Positions 1 through 12,301 of a stretch of DNA of 64,000 nucleotides are shown here, in pieces. Source of the DNA: Sisyra terminalis (lineage: Eukaryota > Arthropoda > Insecta > Neuroptera > Sisyridae); contig OY292274.1 of NCBI GenBank assembly GCA_958496175.1, positions 49,052,630 to 49,116,629 on the forward strand, read 5' to 3'. Every line of letters starts with the position of its first letter. Position 1 is the stretch's first letter. Made by a program: the position numbers and the translations under genes. The notes below the pieces were generated by a model that did no database searches, was not told where the DNA came from, and saw only the letters and a list, made by a program, of their open reading frames with translations.

Positions 1-2493
1 ATTATTTTATTACTAAAATTTTCGTTGGTATGTACTTCCAAACGCAGAATATTGAGCTATTTTTTTATAAAATTAACAAAGTTATGTACGTTTAACATAA
101 GTTTGTGTATAAAATGTCATTCTTCAAATACCCTGAATTTATCAAAATTCCCGGAAAATTTGGGCTTCATACTCACATAGTTAAAAACTATTGAAAACTA
201 AAAACTTATGCTAATATAAACAGCAGTTTTTATAGTTGAAAAATTATTGTTAACTAGATAGTTCATTATTATATATAAAATTGTTTAATTTTTAGCAGGA
301 AAGTGGACATGAAAGGATGTAAATTCATATACTTATAATTAATTCTTGATTGAATTAATAATTGATTATACATAACACTAGCTGATACCCACTACTTCGC
401 TGCTACCTGCTACTTGATATGGCGCTAATATTTTCTTTTTAATTTTACTTTTTATCGTGATACATGGAAAAGTTTATACCCTCCGGACAAAAATATATTC
501 ACATCTACAAATGACGTTTTCAAGGCATTTGCAAATTAACATCCCACGATCCTTTGAATTAAATTAATCACTACCCACGGCTTAGTCTGTGTGGCTTAGG
601 AAGAGTCATATTTTTTTAATTTATATACTGTTATGATCATTCGAAAGTAAAAACGTAATAATACCTTTACTAGCTGAACTCGGCAGACGTTGTCCTACCA
701 ATCTTTGTTATAATGTATATTATATCTATATCAATCTATCTCCATCTATATTATTTTATAATATCCTGCAAGAAATACATTTTTCAATTAAGTTTTAATA
801 AAAATAACTTTACCTCTAAAAAACACTACACGATCGTAGCAACGAATTATTGACAATTAGTAGCTATTGTATTGATCGTTGAAAAAACTGTTTCTTACGA
901 TCGCAGGTATGTTCCTGACACAAGAAATAGATAGTTTGTAATTTTTAAAAAGTTTAATTTCTCTGTAATATTTTCATTTTGAACAACTTGTGGATGCCAT
1001 TGGTCATAAATATAAAGCATTTAAAAAATCTATAAGCCTTTAGGTTTCGAACCCTAGAACTTTGAACACAAAGGGATGATTCTACTACTAAATCATGATG
1101 ATATTAAATAAAAACAATATTCGTATGTGTTTAATATGGGGTTTATATTTCTAAAAGATAAGTTTTAAACTTTTAAAACCAAATATCTTCCCAAAAAATC
1201 CTTAAAATGAAAAGATGTAAGTAAGTTTATTTCATAATTAATGAAAACCTTTTTAATATATACCATTCGATTATGCCGATTGTTTTTTTTTTCTTCGTCT
1301 CTTACGTTTTAAGATATCAACTATCTGATTATTAAAGTATCAAAATTGGTTCAGCTATTTCGAAGATTAGCCTAAATAAACAAACAAAAACTCTTAAAAT
1401 TTACTTTTTTGGTGTTAATACCATATATTCTTTCATACTACTTTAGTAAAATATTATTTTGATAATACTCGTACAAACAGACACCTTGCTTGTATTTATT
1501 TGTCAAGGTATTGATATATTTTAAATATACTCTTTATATAAAATTAATAATATCGCTCTTTACTAAATTTAATTCTTAACAGCTTGCTTCTTCTATTTTT
1601 GTTTCGTATCACAAAAATTAAAAGAAAGAGAACTATGGTTATTAACTAAAAACGTGTCCGATGATAGAACATGTTTAACCAATGAAGCAGTTCATACTAA
1701 TATTAATTTTAATCCAAAATTTGAACCAGGTACCACATAAATTTTCCTGTAGTTTTTTGATTCGAAGGATATAGGTGCAGGTTTACTAGTAGCTAAAGTT
1801 ACTATAATGTTGCCCCAATCGTACTACTTAAAAAAATCTATTTTTTTGTAGTTATTAAATATGTTATTAATAATAATAATTGCTTTTTTTCGTAAGTACG
1901 TAAATCACTTTTAAGCTCACTGTAAACAGTTAAATCATAATTCCAAATATTTAAAATTATTTAACCAACATAGAACAATCAAGAAAAACGTCCAGAAGTT
2001 GAAAACTCCTAAACTTATCCAATAACTAAAGGAAAATAAATATGTTCACTATATGTACTTGTTAAATACAGAATTGTTAGTTATTTTTAGAAAACAGATC
2101 ATTACATTTAGTTTTCTTAGATGCAGATTTTGATAATTTTCTTACAATTATTAAATATTGTCGAGTATTAAACTTTATAAACTTTTTACAACTTCGAAGA
2201 AGGTACATGTTTTTAAAACAAAAAAATATTTTTCAAATACTTTAACACCCAAGCGATGGTTTAATTACCTTAATTATTTTAACTAGTTAGCATATTTTCA
2301 GATAATTTTTTTAATTTCTGAAATTAGACTCTTCAAATTTTAATATTAATGGAAATTTTATGGAAACAAGCGAATAGTTTTGACATACAAAACAGTTTAG
2401 CACGTTATATTAAATTTTTATAATTGATTACGATAGGCTAGTTTGTTTACTTTGAATAAATAACTTACTCAATTTATTTTTCATTGATTTTAG
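1..2493. other. Non-coding left flank, likely upstream region or intron 1 of transporter copy A
   Basis: No open exon was found on either strand. The stretch is AT-rich and holds fragments of an interspersed repeat (365-430 and 671-1405, described separately). Copy A begins at exon 2, and the equivalent first exon (an ATG followed a few codons later by a Trp-Asp-Tyr motif) was searched for by eye and not seen here. Intron 1 is 203 bp in copy B, 243 bp in copy C and 6.1 kb in copy E, so exon 1 of A could simply lie left of the window. Confidence 0.6.
671..1405. repeat. Interspersed repeat, 'actagctga' family, copy 1
   Basis: The left side starts with actagctgaactcggcaga, a head common to dispersed repeats in insect genomes (general recollection). 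The right side ends near a phrase resembling 'aaaattggttcagctatttc' followed by aaacaaacaaac-like sequence, also typical. A shorter head fragment lies at 365-430. Around 1040-1060, read on the minus strand, there is a tRNA B-box-like string (gggttcgaaacc). The larger relative at 30868-33199 carries a similar string at about the same distance from its right end. The class is uncertain and the boundaries are approximate. Confidence 0.5.
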
Positions 2494-5400
2494 TATGGTT
2501 TCTTCAATCACAGTGATGGGTCTACCAACAGAAATATATTTCCATGGTGTTCAACTCCTATACATTTGTTTTGGATATATTCTTTCAAGTCTTTTGGTTG
2601 CATTTTTTTATGTTCCCGTCTTTTATAAAATAAAAGTAACATCTAGTTTTGAAGTAAGTTACAAGGTTAAGTTGTCACAACTTTAAAATTTTATATACAT
2701 AATTGTTGACTTGATACTAAGATGAACTTAAATAATATTATAGCAAGTATGTCTTGCTTTTAATAATATTAAAAAAATATAATCTTTGATGAATTTCTTA
2801 ATAAAATTAAGCATTTTTTCTTCAGTATTTTGAAAGAAGATTTGATAAACGTTTGCGTATAATTGCTTCGGGAATATGCATTTTACAATTGGTAAGTTAT
2901 ATTTACACGGAAATAAAAATTATACTAAGTATTACGATAGTAACAGCAAATGTGAGTAATACAAGGATATACGTATACTTTCACTATCAATGAACTATTT
3001 TAAATCTTACTATGTATATTTGAATTTTTGCCTCATAAATATTGTAGTTTACGAGGCACTATCGTATAAGCTACTTATTTTTCATCCATCATTGAAATAT
3101 ACAGTAACGGAAATAACTATGTAGTTGAATTTTTGTTCCGTGTAGAATACGTTATTTTATTCTTGTACTAATTGATAAGATTTTTTTCCCTATTTCAGAT
3201 GTCTTTTCTTCCAATAGCTGTTTTGACTTCAGCAATTGCAATCAACTACAGTAAGACAGAAATAAAATACTATTCGGAACTATTTCAATACTAATGTTCC
3301 AGTATACTTTTAAAGCATAATGGTGTAAATTGCGGGAATCAGGACCATGCGATAAAAGCAACTACTATATTCGTTAAGAATGTATTTTTTCAAAATAATT
3401 TTTTTTGGCTCTTCGTCTAGATCAGTGCTTCTCAAACCGGGGCACACGGTCCCTAAGGGGCTTTGGAGCTCCAACTAGGAAATCGCGAAATCATAATAAT
3501 AATAGGTAAACGTGTATAATATATTTGTCTGCATGTCGACAAAGACTGAGAACAAATATTGTAAATCCATACATATGAGTGAAATGCAATCATTGTCACA
3601 AAACAGAACTTCTTGGTTGATGTTATGGTTTCAATTGTCCCTTTGATTTCATTCAATTGCCAATTTTTACCATTTGTCTATTGCTTTAGTGTTGAGCTGT
3701 GAATATTTTACAGAAAGTTAGCAGTATTTCTATAATAATAATTAATGGTATAAAAATAAAATAGATTTTTAGGGATGGGAGCCTTTGATTTTTTTTTTGA
3801 GTTAGGGTGCCTTGGTATGAAAAATATTGGGAAGCACTGTTCTAGGCCAGGGTGTCCCTACGGGAGCGATTTTATAAGTAAACATTAAATCATTCTAAAA
3901 ATGTGGCAAGTCGGTTCTACACTGCAGAATACAGAAAGCATTTAAAGAACTTTGTCATAAATACTTCGTTTTTAAAAAATCGAACTAAGAGCATAACTTT
4001 ATTAGGAAATACCTCCTAATAAGCTTCTAAAAACTCCTAAGTTTTTTCCGCTATATCTTTCTGGTTACGTACTGTTGGTAATCCAAAATTAAATAAAAAA
4101 ATTAAAATGGAACTCAGAATATGGCAATTTTGTTTGGCGTGATTTAATTTAGTCACTGAAGTATATATTATATGTATAAAAATAGAAAAAGTTGAAATAA
4201 GTTCTTGATTGTTATTGTCGCTGCTGATTTTGTTATCTATTTTACATAAATTTCTTAAGTTTTTTGGCTTAGGAAATAAAAATATCAAAAAATTAACTAA
4301 TGTTACGTAATCAATTGTTTGCAATCAAAAAGAGAAATCACAGTTTCGTATCACAAAAATCTGTAGTATAAAATCAAAGCATTCTCTGAATTAATAAGTA
4401 AATTCATGAAAACTTCCAGAAACTGTGTTTTTTTTTTGATATCTAAAAGCCAAAACTAATTCAGACTATCAAAACTTTAAGTTACTATACATCCAAATTA
4501 ACTTACTTTGTACCTATTTGGAGCTTATCTAGTACTAAATATTACCAGTAAACTGATAAATATATATTATCTAAATTTGATATATTTGGAGGCCTTCTCT
4601 TACGACTTATCCTGCACTGTGTTTTACAAGGACTACTGCTTCCCACTGCTACGTTTTTCTAATTTCAATTGCTCAGACCTGCTTTTATGATTAATCTCAG
4701 AAGAATGCCGATTGGAGTCCTATAGACTTTCCATTGCCCATGTCCAACTACGAATTGGAAAAATAGAACATAAGAAGCTACTTGCAAATTCTTAGATACA
4801 TGGATTTTATATGTTTTATGGCTGTTGATTAATCATAATACAATTTAAATACTCACCATCAGTTTACAATCGGTATTTATCTCATACTAGCGATACTCAT
4901 GACTTCGTCAACATAACATAATTGCTATATCAGTGGTTCTTAGCTTGGGTTCTTTCGAACTTCAGGGGTTCAATGATTCAATTTAGCGAGTTCTTAAAGT
5001 GATATTTTTGTTTCTTCCACCTATGTTTAAATAAGTATACGAGTATACCTATGTTTTGCATTTGAAAAAATAAGTTTTTTCCTGCTATGAAGGCGTCGGT
5101 GATTATGTATATGAAACCGATGAGGGTCTTCAACAAGTTTAAGAACCACTGAGCTAGATAATTAAAAACCATTGAAACAGGGCTATTTTGATGCATTAAG
5201 TATAATAAAAGCACAATAAACCAAAAACACTTAACCAATTTCAAGGTAAACCATTGTTTTAAAGAACTTTAATAAGAAAACGAGCTTATAAAAATAGGAT
5301 TAGCAGCACATGGTTGTTTTATTTGCATTTCCCGTCAGTTTCACCAATTTATTATAAACTTATCGTTTTTGAATATTAATAAAAGGAAAAATTTTAGTGA

Positions 5401-7492
5401 CTCATATTGATATTCATCTTATTACACCAGTATTTTGCATAATTGGTATATTTTACACTTCAATGGTAAAACATTTGTCAGAACTATTGGAAACGCTTAT
5501 TATAATTAAGTGGTCAAAATTATTTTTAGGGAGGATTTCGAGCTGTAGTATGGTCAGATTTCTTACAAGCTTTTATACTATTTCCATCTATCTACCTGAT
5601 AGGAGCTAAAGGTACCTACGATATTGGGTTGAAAAAAATAATTGAACAAGGCCTTGCTAGTAAAAGACTAGAACCTCCAATGTAATTATATAGTTTTATT
5701 TTGGAAAGTGGCACCAAAATATTTTACATATCTATGATTTATCATTATTAAAATTACTATTCCAGATTTGATCTTACTCCAAATATTCGATATTCGTTTT
5801 GGTCTTTATTTATTGGAGGAGGAGTTTATTATTCATACACAGGATTTTTGCAACAACTGGTAATGCAAAAATATCAATCCCTTCCAACTCTAAAAGACGT
5901 GAGAATGTATAAGATACGCAGCTTGATTGGAAGAATAGTTTCTAATATTTTGCTATTTTTTTTCAGATCAATGTTAGTTAATCTCTTAGGATTGATTGTC
6001 TTAATATTAGGTTGTGGTTACAATGGGCTCATCATGTATTCATACTATTACGATTGTGATCCAATTACCAATCAAGTAAGTTTTCAAATTTGAGAAGGAC
6101 TGAATGATTGAAAATTATTATTACAGACAATAAAAATACATGACCAATTATTACCGTCGGTGGCCGAAAGTTTATTTCGAAATTTACCTGGTTTATGTGG
6201 AGTTTTTATAACTGGAATATCAAGTGCGGCACTAAGTTCATTAGCTAGTGGCATCAATAGCTTGTCAGCTATGATATTGGAAGATTTTTATAAATCTGTT
6301 TGTAAAAAAGAAATTTCTGAAGAACAAAGTGTGAAATTACTTCGAGTTATAAGTTTTATAATTGGAACTTTTATATTTTCACTTGTTTTTCTTGTTGAAC
6401 ATTTAGGCTCAGTTTTTGAAGTAAGAAAGCAATTTTCTATATTTATCAGTATTAACATGATTTTTTTCTGTTTATACTTACAAAAAAACTAAATATATTG
6501 TGACCTTATTAATGGAATATAATTTACAATTGTAAACTGTTAACATAAACTAGAACAATAGCTCAAACGAATGAATTTTTAGCGTATTGCCCTGATACGT
6601 ATTTTGATTACCAAACAAGCTTCATCAGTGATCATAATTGAAATACGTATCCGGGCAATACGTCAAAAATACATTGCTTGAACTTTTGTTGTTTCGTTGT
6701 TCAAATTTATGTTAACAGTTTACTTTTGTAAATTTTATTCCATTACCAAGACGAGAATATATTTTATATATATTTTAAACAGTATAACAGTTCTGAGTCA
6801 ACAAAAAAAATTATTCAGATTAATTTTTAGCTATCGTACAGTTTTGATGTTCTTTTTGCTGGAATTTTGCTCAGCCTTTTGACCACAGGGATTTTCTTAC
6901 CGTGGATTAATGCAAAAGCCATTTCTATCGGAAGTCTCGTTGGTTTATGCAGTGTTGGATGGATCTGTGTTAATGCAATGTTACAAAAGCTCGATGCAAC
7001 CAAATTTAATACCAAACCTTTGTCGGTAGAAAAATGCGCCAGTAATATTAGTATTGCAGAAGATAAATTTATGAACCTGTCTGATGAGTAAAGTTTTAAT
7101 ATTGTCATATAATATGCAACCGTTTTTAAAACTTATATATTTATTTTCAGTACACCATTTTTCTTGTATCAAATTTCTTATTTTTGGTACGCTTTGATCG
7201 GATGTTCCATAACAATCTTTGTCTCCATTATTGTTAGTTTTTGCATAGGCTGGAACAATTTATCAGAAATTGATTGCCAATTAATTTCGCCGTATCTTCA
7301 TAGATTTTTACCTCAAGCACAAAGGAATAGACTTTCTAAAGAAAATATTAACAAAAATAATATTGAAATAGATTTGTTATTAAAGGTATGTCTTATGAAA
7401 CTGTTATTTTTTACTTAAAATTTCAACAAATTAATATATTTTATACATTTTTTTAGGATGCAAATAACGTTAAGATGTTGTCAAATAGTTGA
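2494..7492 (+). CDS. SLC5-family sodium-coupled transporter, copy A (exons 2-12; exon 1 not in window)
   Basis: Predicted exons are 2494-2653, 2826-2891, 3199-3250, 5398-5465, 5530-5681, 5766-5906, 5967-6075, 6127-6420, 6831-7087, 7151-7385 and 7457-7492 (stop TGA). All are in phase with GT-AG borders and match the other copies exon for exon, about 523 residues in total. Family marks seen are GLPTEIYFHG in the early membrane region, YFERRFDKRLR, GGFRAVVWSDF, CDPITNQ, and ISSAALSSLASGINS followed by LEDFYK, where the family has its Na+-site helix. These proteins use the Na+ gradient to import small solutes such as monocarboxylates or vitamins across the plasma membrane. The real substrate cannot be told from sequence. 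The tail ends LSNS. AATAAA signals follow at about 7687 and 7716. Introns carry MITE-like repeats at 3423-3839, 4931-5151 and 6509-6747. No internal stop was seen, so the gene looks functional if exon 1 exists upstream. Confidence 0.85.
3423..3839. mobile_element. hAT-like MITE in intron 4 of copy A
   Basis: The 417-bp element begins cagtgcttctcaaac and ends with the near inverse (gggaagcactg). This is the terminal repeat style of hAT elements. The flanking octamers gtctagat and ttctaggc match at 5 of 8 positions, consistent with a decayed 8-bp target duplication. No transposase is encoded, so it is non-autonomous. Confidence 0.6.
3840..4930. other. Intron 4 of copy A, remainder
   Basis: AT-rich intron sequence between two MITE-like insertions. 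No coding exon, RNA gene or further repeat was recognised. Confidence 0.5.
4931..5151. mobile_element. hAT-like MITE in intron 4 of copy A (second)
   Basis: The 221-bp element starts cagtggttcttagc and ends with the inverse (gtttaagaaccactg). Flanking octamers tgctatat and agctagat match at 6 of 8 positions, as expected of an aged 8-bp hAT target duplication. There is no coding capacity. It belongs to a related but different family from the element at 3423-3839. Confidence 0.65.
6509..6747. repeat. Palindromic fold-back element in intron 9 of copy A
   Basis: Two arms of roughly 100 bp (6509-6608 and 6639-6747) are imperfect inverse copies. Both read from aatggaat at the outer end, through aaactgttaacataa, to gtattgcccggatacgtat near the centre. 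A transcript through it could form a long hairpin inside the pre-mRNA of copy A. It is absent from the equivalent short introns of copies B, C and E, so it is a later insertion. Confidence 0.75.
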
Positions 7493-7842
7493 AAAGACTC
7501 GAAAAAAAATAACTTTATAGATATATTATACAAAAATAATTTCTAAACTACTATTATAAATTCAAATTTTATTTTTTTATCATATTAATAGTTATCTTAT
7601 CTAATCTTATTGTCAAAGTGATGAAATTGAATTTATTATATAAGATAAGGGAATTAATATTAATGATATCAAAAGCTATTTTTTGTAATAAATATATTTT
7701 TAATTGATGTTAATCAAATAAAATTCATTTTTCTTTCAAAATTTTACCATACAGTGTAGCATTAGCATAATAAAATTATCCTATGCGTGTCGCATGCACG
7801 ATTAAATACTTTTATTGATCACCAAATTTCTGACGGTTAAGC
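7493..7842. other. Intergenic, 3' flank of copy A
   Basis: Contains the likely 3' UTR of copy A with AATAAA at about 7687 and 7716. Otherwise it is AT-rich sequence without a recognised feature. Confidence 0.5.
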
Positions 7843-8869
7843 TGGATTTGTTAAAAGAAGGGATTCTCGGGACCTGATTTTCAATAGGAGGCTACCGATG
7901 AAGAAGGTTCGGGAGTATGAAACTAAAATATATCTTTGTTTCATCGATTAGGAGAGGACCTTTGATAATTTTAGGTGTTCAAAACTGTGGAACACTTTAT
8001 TTAACATAGGCGTACCAATTCATCTAATCTTCCACATTAAAAATCTATATGAAGGCTCGGAAGCAGTGGTAATGATCGAAAACACCCTATCCCTATCTAA
8101 TAAATGCAATATTCGAAAAGGCGTACGACAGGGTTGTATTTTTTAATCTTTTTTTAAGGTATACAGTGAAATTATAATCCGATTCACTTTGGAGAAGTGG
8201 AATGATGGAATTAAAATTGACGAGAAGCGATTTTCGAATCTTTGCTTTGCAGACGATACAACCTTAATTGCGAATAATGTGAAGGAGATGTAAATCATTC
8301 GAAAGATTGAAGTTGTAAGCCAAGATTTTGGCCTGAAAATAAACGCCAATAAAGAATTGGCCACTTTTTGGATGTGAATATCTTTGTTTATCTGGACTCG
8401 ATGATAGATAAATCTGGATCATGCGAGCACGAAATTAGACGATGTATCAAATTTGCTAGATCTGCCTTGACACACCTGTCCAAAGTATGGAAGGATCGCG
8501 ACATATGAGAGATTAGTTATTACGGTAATTTTTCCTCTCTTCTCCTACGCATCAGAAACTTGAACTATCCGTGCAGTTGATCAGCGACAAATCGATACCT
8601 TCAAAATGTGGGTCCGGAGGAGAACGCTGTGAATCCTATGGACAGCTAAAAGCACAAATTTTTCTATCTTGAACGAGATAAAGCTAGTCCAAGGACTCTC
8701 TTCACTAAGGTATGGACGAATACTCAGGTTTTTCGGACATATCACGCGTCACAAAACCATGGAAAAGCTGATAGTATAGGGACGATCTGAAAAGAAAAGA
8801 AAACGAGGGTGGTCACCGACCCGCTGGACAGAAGTGGTGGAAAAGCTCATTGATTAAAATTTCGCGTTG
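7843..8869 (+). pseudogene. Degenerate LINE reverse-transcriptase relic
   Basis: Broken reading frames on the + strand recall endonuclease/reverse-transcriptase ORFs of insect LINEs. In order they show AGFVKRRDSRDLI (7843 on), KLWNTLFNIGVP, NIRKGVRQGCI (about 8110), the catalytic-box-like CFADDTTLI (about 8240), and a C-terminal stretch with LRFFGHITRHKTMEKL and SPTRWTE (8710-8835). Several in-frame stops and frameshifts separate them, so the copy is dead. It lies between transporter copies A and B. The clade (RTE-like or another endonuclease-RT type) is not certain. Confidence 0.8.
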
Positions 8870-9003
8870 AATTTGGCCAATGTAGAATTCTTTACATGAA
8901 CCACATTCAATTTTATATATTCCGGTTTTATTTTACATTGTAATTTGGTTGTTTTTCAATGGTTAAATTTTGCTCCAATGAAAAATTCTACATTGGCCAA
9001 ATT
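8870..9003. repeat. Small terminal-inverted-repeat element
   Basis: A 134-bp unit bounded by about 22-bp inverted repeats. The left end has aatttggccaatgtagaatt and the right end its near-perfect inverse. No coding capacity was seen. It is inserted at the end of the recognisable LINE relic. Confidence 0.6.
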
Positions 9004-9039
9004 GGTAGATCTTTCAGAACAAGTTAAGAAGAGCATGCA

Positions 9040-9365
9040 CCTAGGTCAACCTAGGTAACCTAGTTCAACAACAGCCTCATATTTTACAAAACATCTTTAT
9101 GACGAAATTTATGGATATATAAATTTCAAAACAAATTTTAAACCGCTACATATTTATAAGAAAGGATCACATATGAACACCTAAGAAGAACATGAAATAT
9201 ATAAAGCCCCTAAGCTAAATCTAATTAACATCCTTAACAACAAGCTATTTAAAACAAGCAACTTATATGAAATTTGTTTACAATTGGAAAATTAATCATT
9301 ACCTGGTGATGACTGCCAAAGACTGTTGAAACGTGTTGTAATCAGGAAATGAAATAAATAAAGAA
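9040..9365 (+). pseudogene. Possible Penelope-like retroelement tail
   Basis: A short frame at about 9085-9290 reads HLYDEIYG, YKKGSHMNT, then a stop, EEHEIYKAPKLN and TSNLYEICLQL. This looks like the C-terminal end of GIY-YIG-type Penelope-like proteins from general memory of the family. It is followed by ctggtgatgactgccaaag and gaaacgtg, which resembles the terminal block of such elements, where hammerhead-ribozyme cores are known. The assignment is tentative because the match is short and carries a stop. Confidence 0.35.
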
Positions 9366-10286
9366 TTTGAGTCATCCGACGTACATAACTATTCATTAAT
9401 TCAAAAAATAATTAATTTATTTTATTAAATTTATCTTCATACTTGACATATTTCATTCAATATCTAGAATAAAATGTTTTCGCTTACACCTTTTGTCCTC
9501 GATTCTAATGATATATATATATACCAGAAATATCATAATTACTATATATTCAAAAATAGAATTCGTTATTTGAATTTTTAAATAAGCTAAGGAAAAAGAA
9601 AATGTGAAACAAAATTTAAATATTTTTTCTAACTATCAAAACGTTGAATGAAATATAAAAATGGCCTTTTCTATTTGGGATTATGCTGTTTTATTAGCTA
9701 TTAATTTAGTATCTGTTTTTATTGGAATATATTTTGGTTGTTTCAAGAAAAATAAAGACACTGCTGATTATTTGATCGGTTCTCGTCAAATGAAACCAAT
9801 ACCAATTGGTTTATCTTTGCTTTTGAGGTAAGATATTTTATTGTGATTAAAATTTTCAGTGCCATAAAGCACTAGAGAAGTTGCTCAAACGTTACTACAT
9901 TGAAGGATACATTTAATTTATAAAACAGGATATATGATACACATTTAGGATGTTTCAGTGTCTAAACAAAATATACATAGGCATGAACATAAGAATATGC
10001 AAGATAAACAAATTTGATAATTAATTTTAGTTGTATCTCCGCTATCACAGTATTGGGACTTCCGACAGAAATATATTTCCATGGTGTTCAAGTTCTCTAC
10101 TGTTGCTTTGGATGTATTGTTGCAACTTTGTTAGTCGCCTATTTTTATGTACCTGTATTTTATAGCCTTAATATAAAATCCAGTTTTGAAGTAAGTAATA
10201 ACTTAAAACTACTACTTAAAAAAATAACAATGCATCTTGTATCAAAAACAATAATAATGAAATATATTTTCAGATAATGTGTTCAT

Positions 10287-10519
10287 GATATTCCCGTGGA
10301 TCAGGCACGTCAACGTGGGTCAGAACCATTATGGTTCAATTTATTCACGAAAATCCAATCAAAATCCACAGCGAATACAACAAAATCGGCTTTAGTCCCT
10401 CAAACGGATGCCATTATCTGAGAAAGTTACATTTTCTACTTTGTTTTTACTTTAATTCGCAAATAAATTGAACCAAAATGATTCTGGTTTACACTGACGT
10501 GCTTGACCCACGGAAATAC
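10287..10519. mobile_element. MITE with 9-bp target duplication (intron 2 of copy B)
   Basis: The 233-bp element is bounded by inverted arms of about 63 bp (ends gatattcccgtgg and the inverse of gtatttccgtggg). It is flanked by a perfect direct repeat tgtgttcat at 10278-10286 and 10520-10528. A 9-bp duplication is typical of Mutator-like elements. The interior shares a core (gttacattttc, then actttgttttta, then ttcgc) with the element at 22088-22311. Confidence 0.8.
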
Positions 10520-10528
10520 TGTGTTCAT

Positions 10529-11394
10529 TGCATGATATGTACGTAAGAAATTTGGAAAGTTGAAAATATCAAAAAATAAATGATAAAATGATAAGAAATA
10601 AATTAAATTTATTATGAATCATTTTTAAAGGCAGATAGCAGTAAATTTCTTTTCTTACATCCAGTGTTTAGCTTGTCTGAATACTGTAATTGTAAAAGTC
10701 TACCATTTTCGTTCTAAATCTTTTATCAAGCTAAGCACATCTATCTACGAACCAAATTCCAAATTCCACCAAAACCATGGCACTCCATGTACTTATCATT
10801 GTCATGCCAACAAATAGTAATCAGAAAGAGCCGAATTCGATAGTTCAACCACAAGTGAAAGCGAATTCAAAATAAATGCTTTCGAATTTTGAATATGTGA
10901 CTTTTCTGGTATTCTGGTTAATTTTTGATCATTAAACGATTTAGATCGATCCTTTTTTGCTGGTTATCAATTTTATAATACCACTTAAATTCAACAGCCA
11001 ACTTTAAATGATCTTTTGGTCTAACCAAACACAAACCATTTTTCAAACTTAATCTTTTCTCAATTTTTATTTACCGTCACTTAATAATTAAAAGACCTAT
11101 AGGGATTCTAGGGTTAATAAAAATCCATAATCAAGAAACCTACCTGTTTTGGAGCGGTCACCTTAACCACTCACCCACCAATAGGTTTTTGAAATGCTCC
11201 TTAATTGGCACAAATTAAAAATATGCATAACTTCTTTCAGATTATTTCTTCCTTAGTTCAATTTTGTAGTTTCTGGAGGTCAGTTATTATACTAACTATA
11301 TAATGCCTTAGTGTATCGTCTTTTAACAAAATCCACATTTCATTCACCTGTTCGGTATTTGTAAAAATAAGTATCTTTTTTTTACTTTTTCCAG
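10529..11394. other. Intron 2 of copy B, remainder
   Basis: AT-rich intron sequence after the MITE, ending at the acceptor before 11395. No exon, RNA gene or clear repeat was recognised. Confidence 0.5.
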
Positions 11395-11839
11395 TATATT
11401 GAGAGAAGATTTGACAAACGGTTACGTTATATAGCCTCTGGAATTTGCATTTTGCAAATGGTAACATTTAAATCATATTTTTCTTCTTCTTAAATTATCA
11501 TTTTCTACTAGCTTCTTTTGCGTTTCAGATATTCTTTCTACCAATTGTTGTTTACACACCGGTGATCGCAATTAATAACGGTTTGATATAAAGGAGAGAG
11601 AAGAGTTCATCAATTTTAAAGGTTTTAATTTTTAGTGACTCAAATTGATGTTCATCTTTTAACAGCAATATTATGTTTAGTTGGTATATTTTACACAACC
11701 ATAGTAAGTCTAATCCATTAGATGTATTGGGGTTTTCTCATCAAACTCAACTTCCCTAGAGATTTATCCTGAGCAAATAATTGTTTTTACAGATATGGAA
11801 ATTTGAAGTTGATACTATATAATATATTTACCAAATCAG

Positions 11840-12301
11840 CGTTACACTAACGGAATTTTTAAAAAATTACTGCGAAATATTTAGGTGCTTTTTTCTGGTG
11901 CGAGAAATTTAAAAAAAATCAATTTGTAATCCGCAGACTTTTCCTAAAAATTTGTTGTGATAAGTTGACGTTTTGAGCTTTTCTATACATATTAAAATCT
12001 CGTTTTTTTTTCGTTTCGAGGAAATTAGAAAGAAAAAAATTTATAACTCGCATATAACTTCTCGAGGAAATACCGTTTAAAGAAAAAGCTCAACTTGGAG
12101 CATAATTAATATATTGAAACTGGTAAATTGTTTTTATGCAGCATTTTTTTTAAATTTCTGGGAATATATGCTATCTAGAGCTTTCATCGGGTTTTTTGAA
12201 AAATATGCGGACGACAAAAGTTATTATTTCAAATTTTTCGCGCCACAAAAAAGCTCCAAAATATTTCGTAGTAATTTTTACAAACTCCAAAAGTGTAATG
12301 C
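11840..12301. repeat. Fold-back element in intron 5 of copy B
   Basis: The outer ends gcgttacac and gtgtaatgc are inverse. The arms share, in inverse orientation, aaaattactgcgaaatattt, a gcttttttctgg-like block and an agaaatttaaa block. The unit spans about 460 bp and has no coding potential. It lies in an intron that is short in copy C (71 bp) and copy E (63 bp). Confidence 0.65.
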
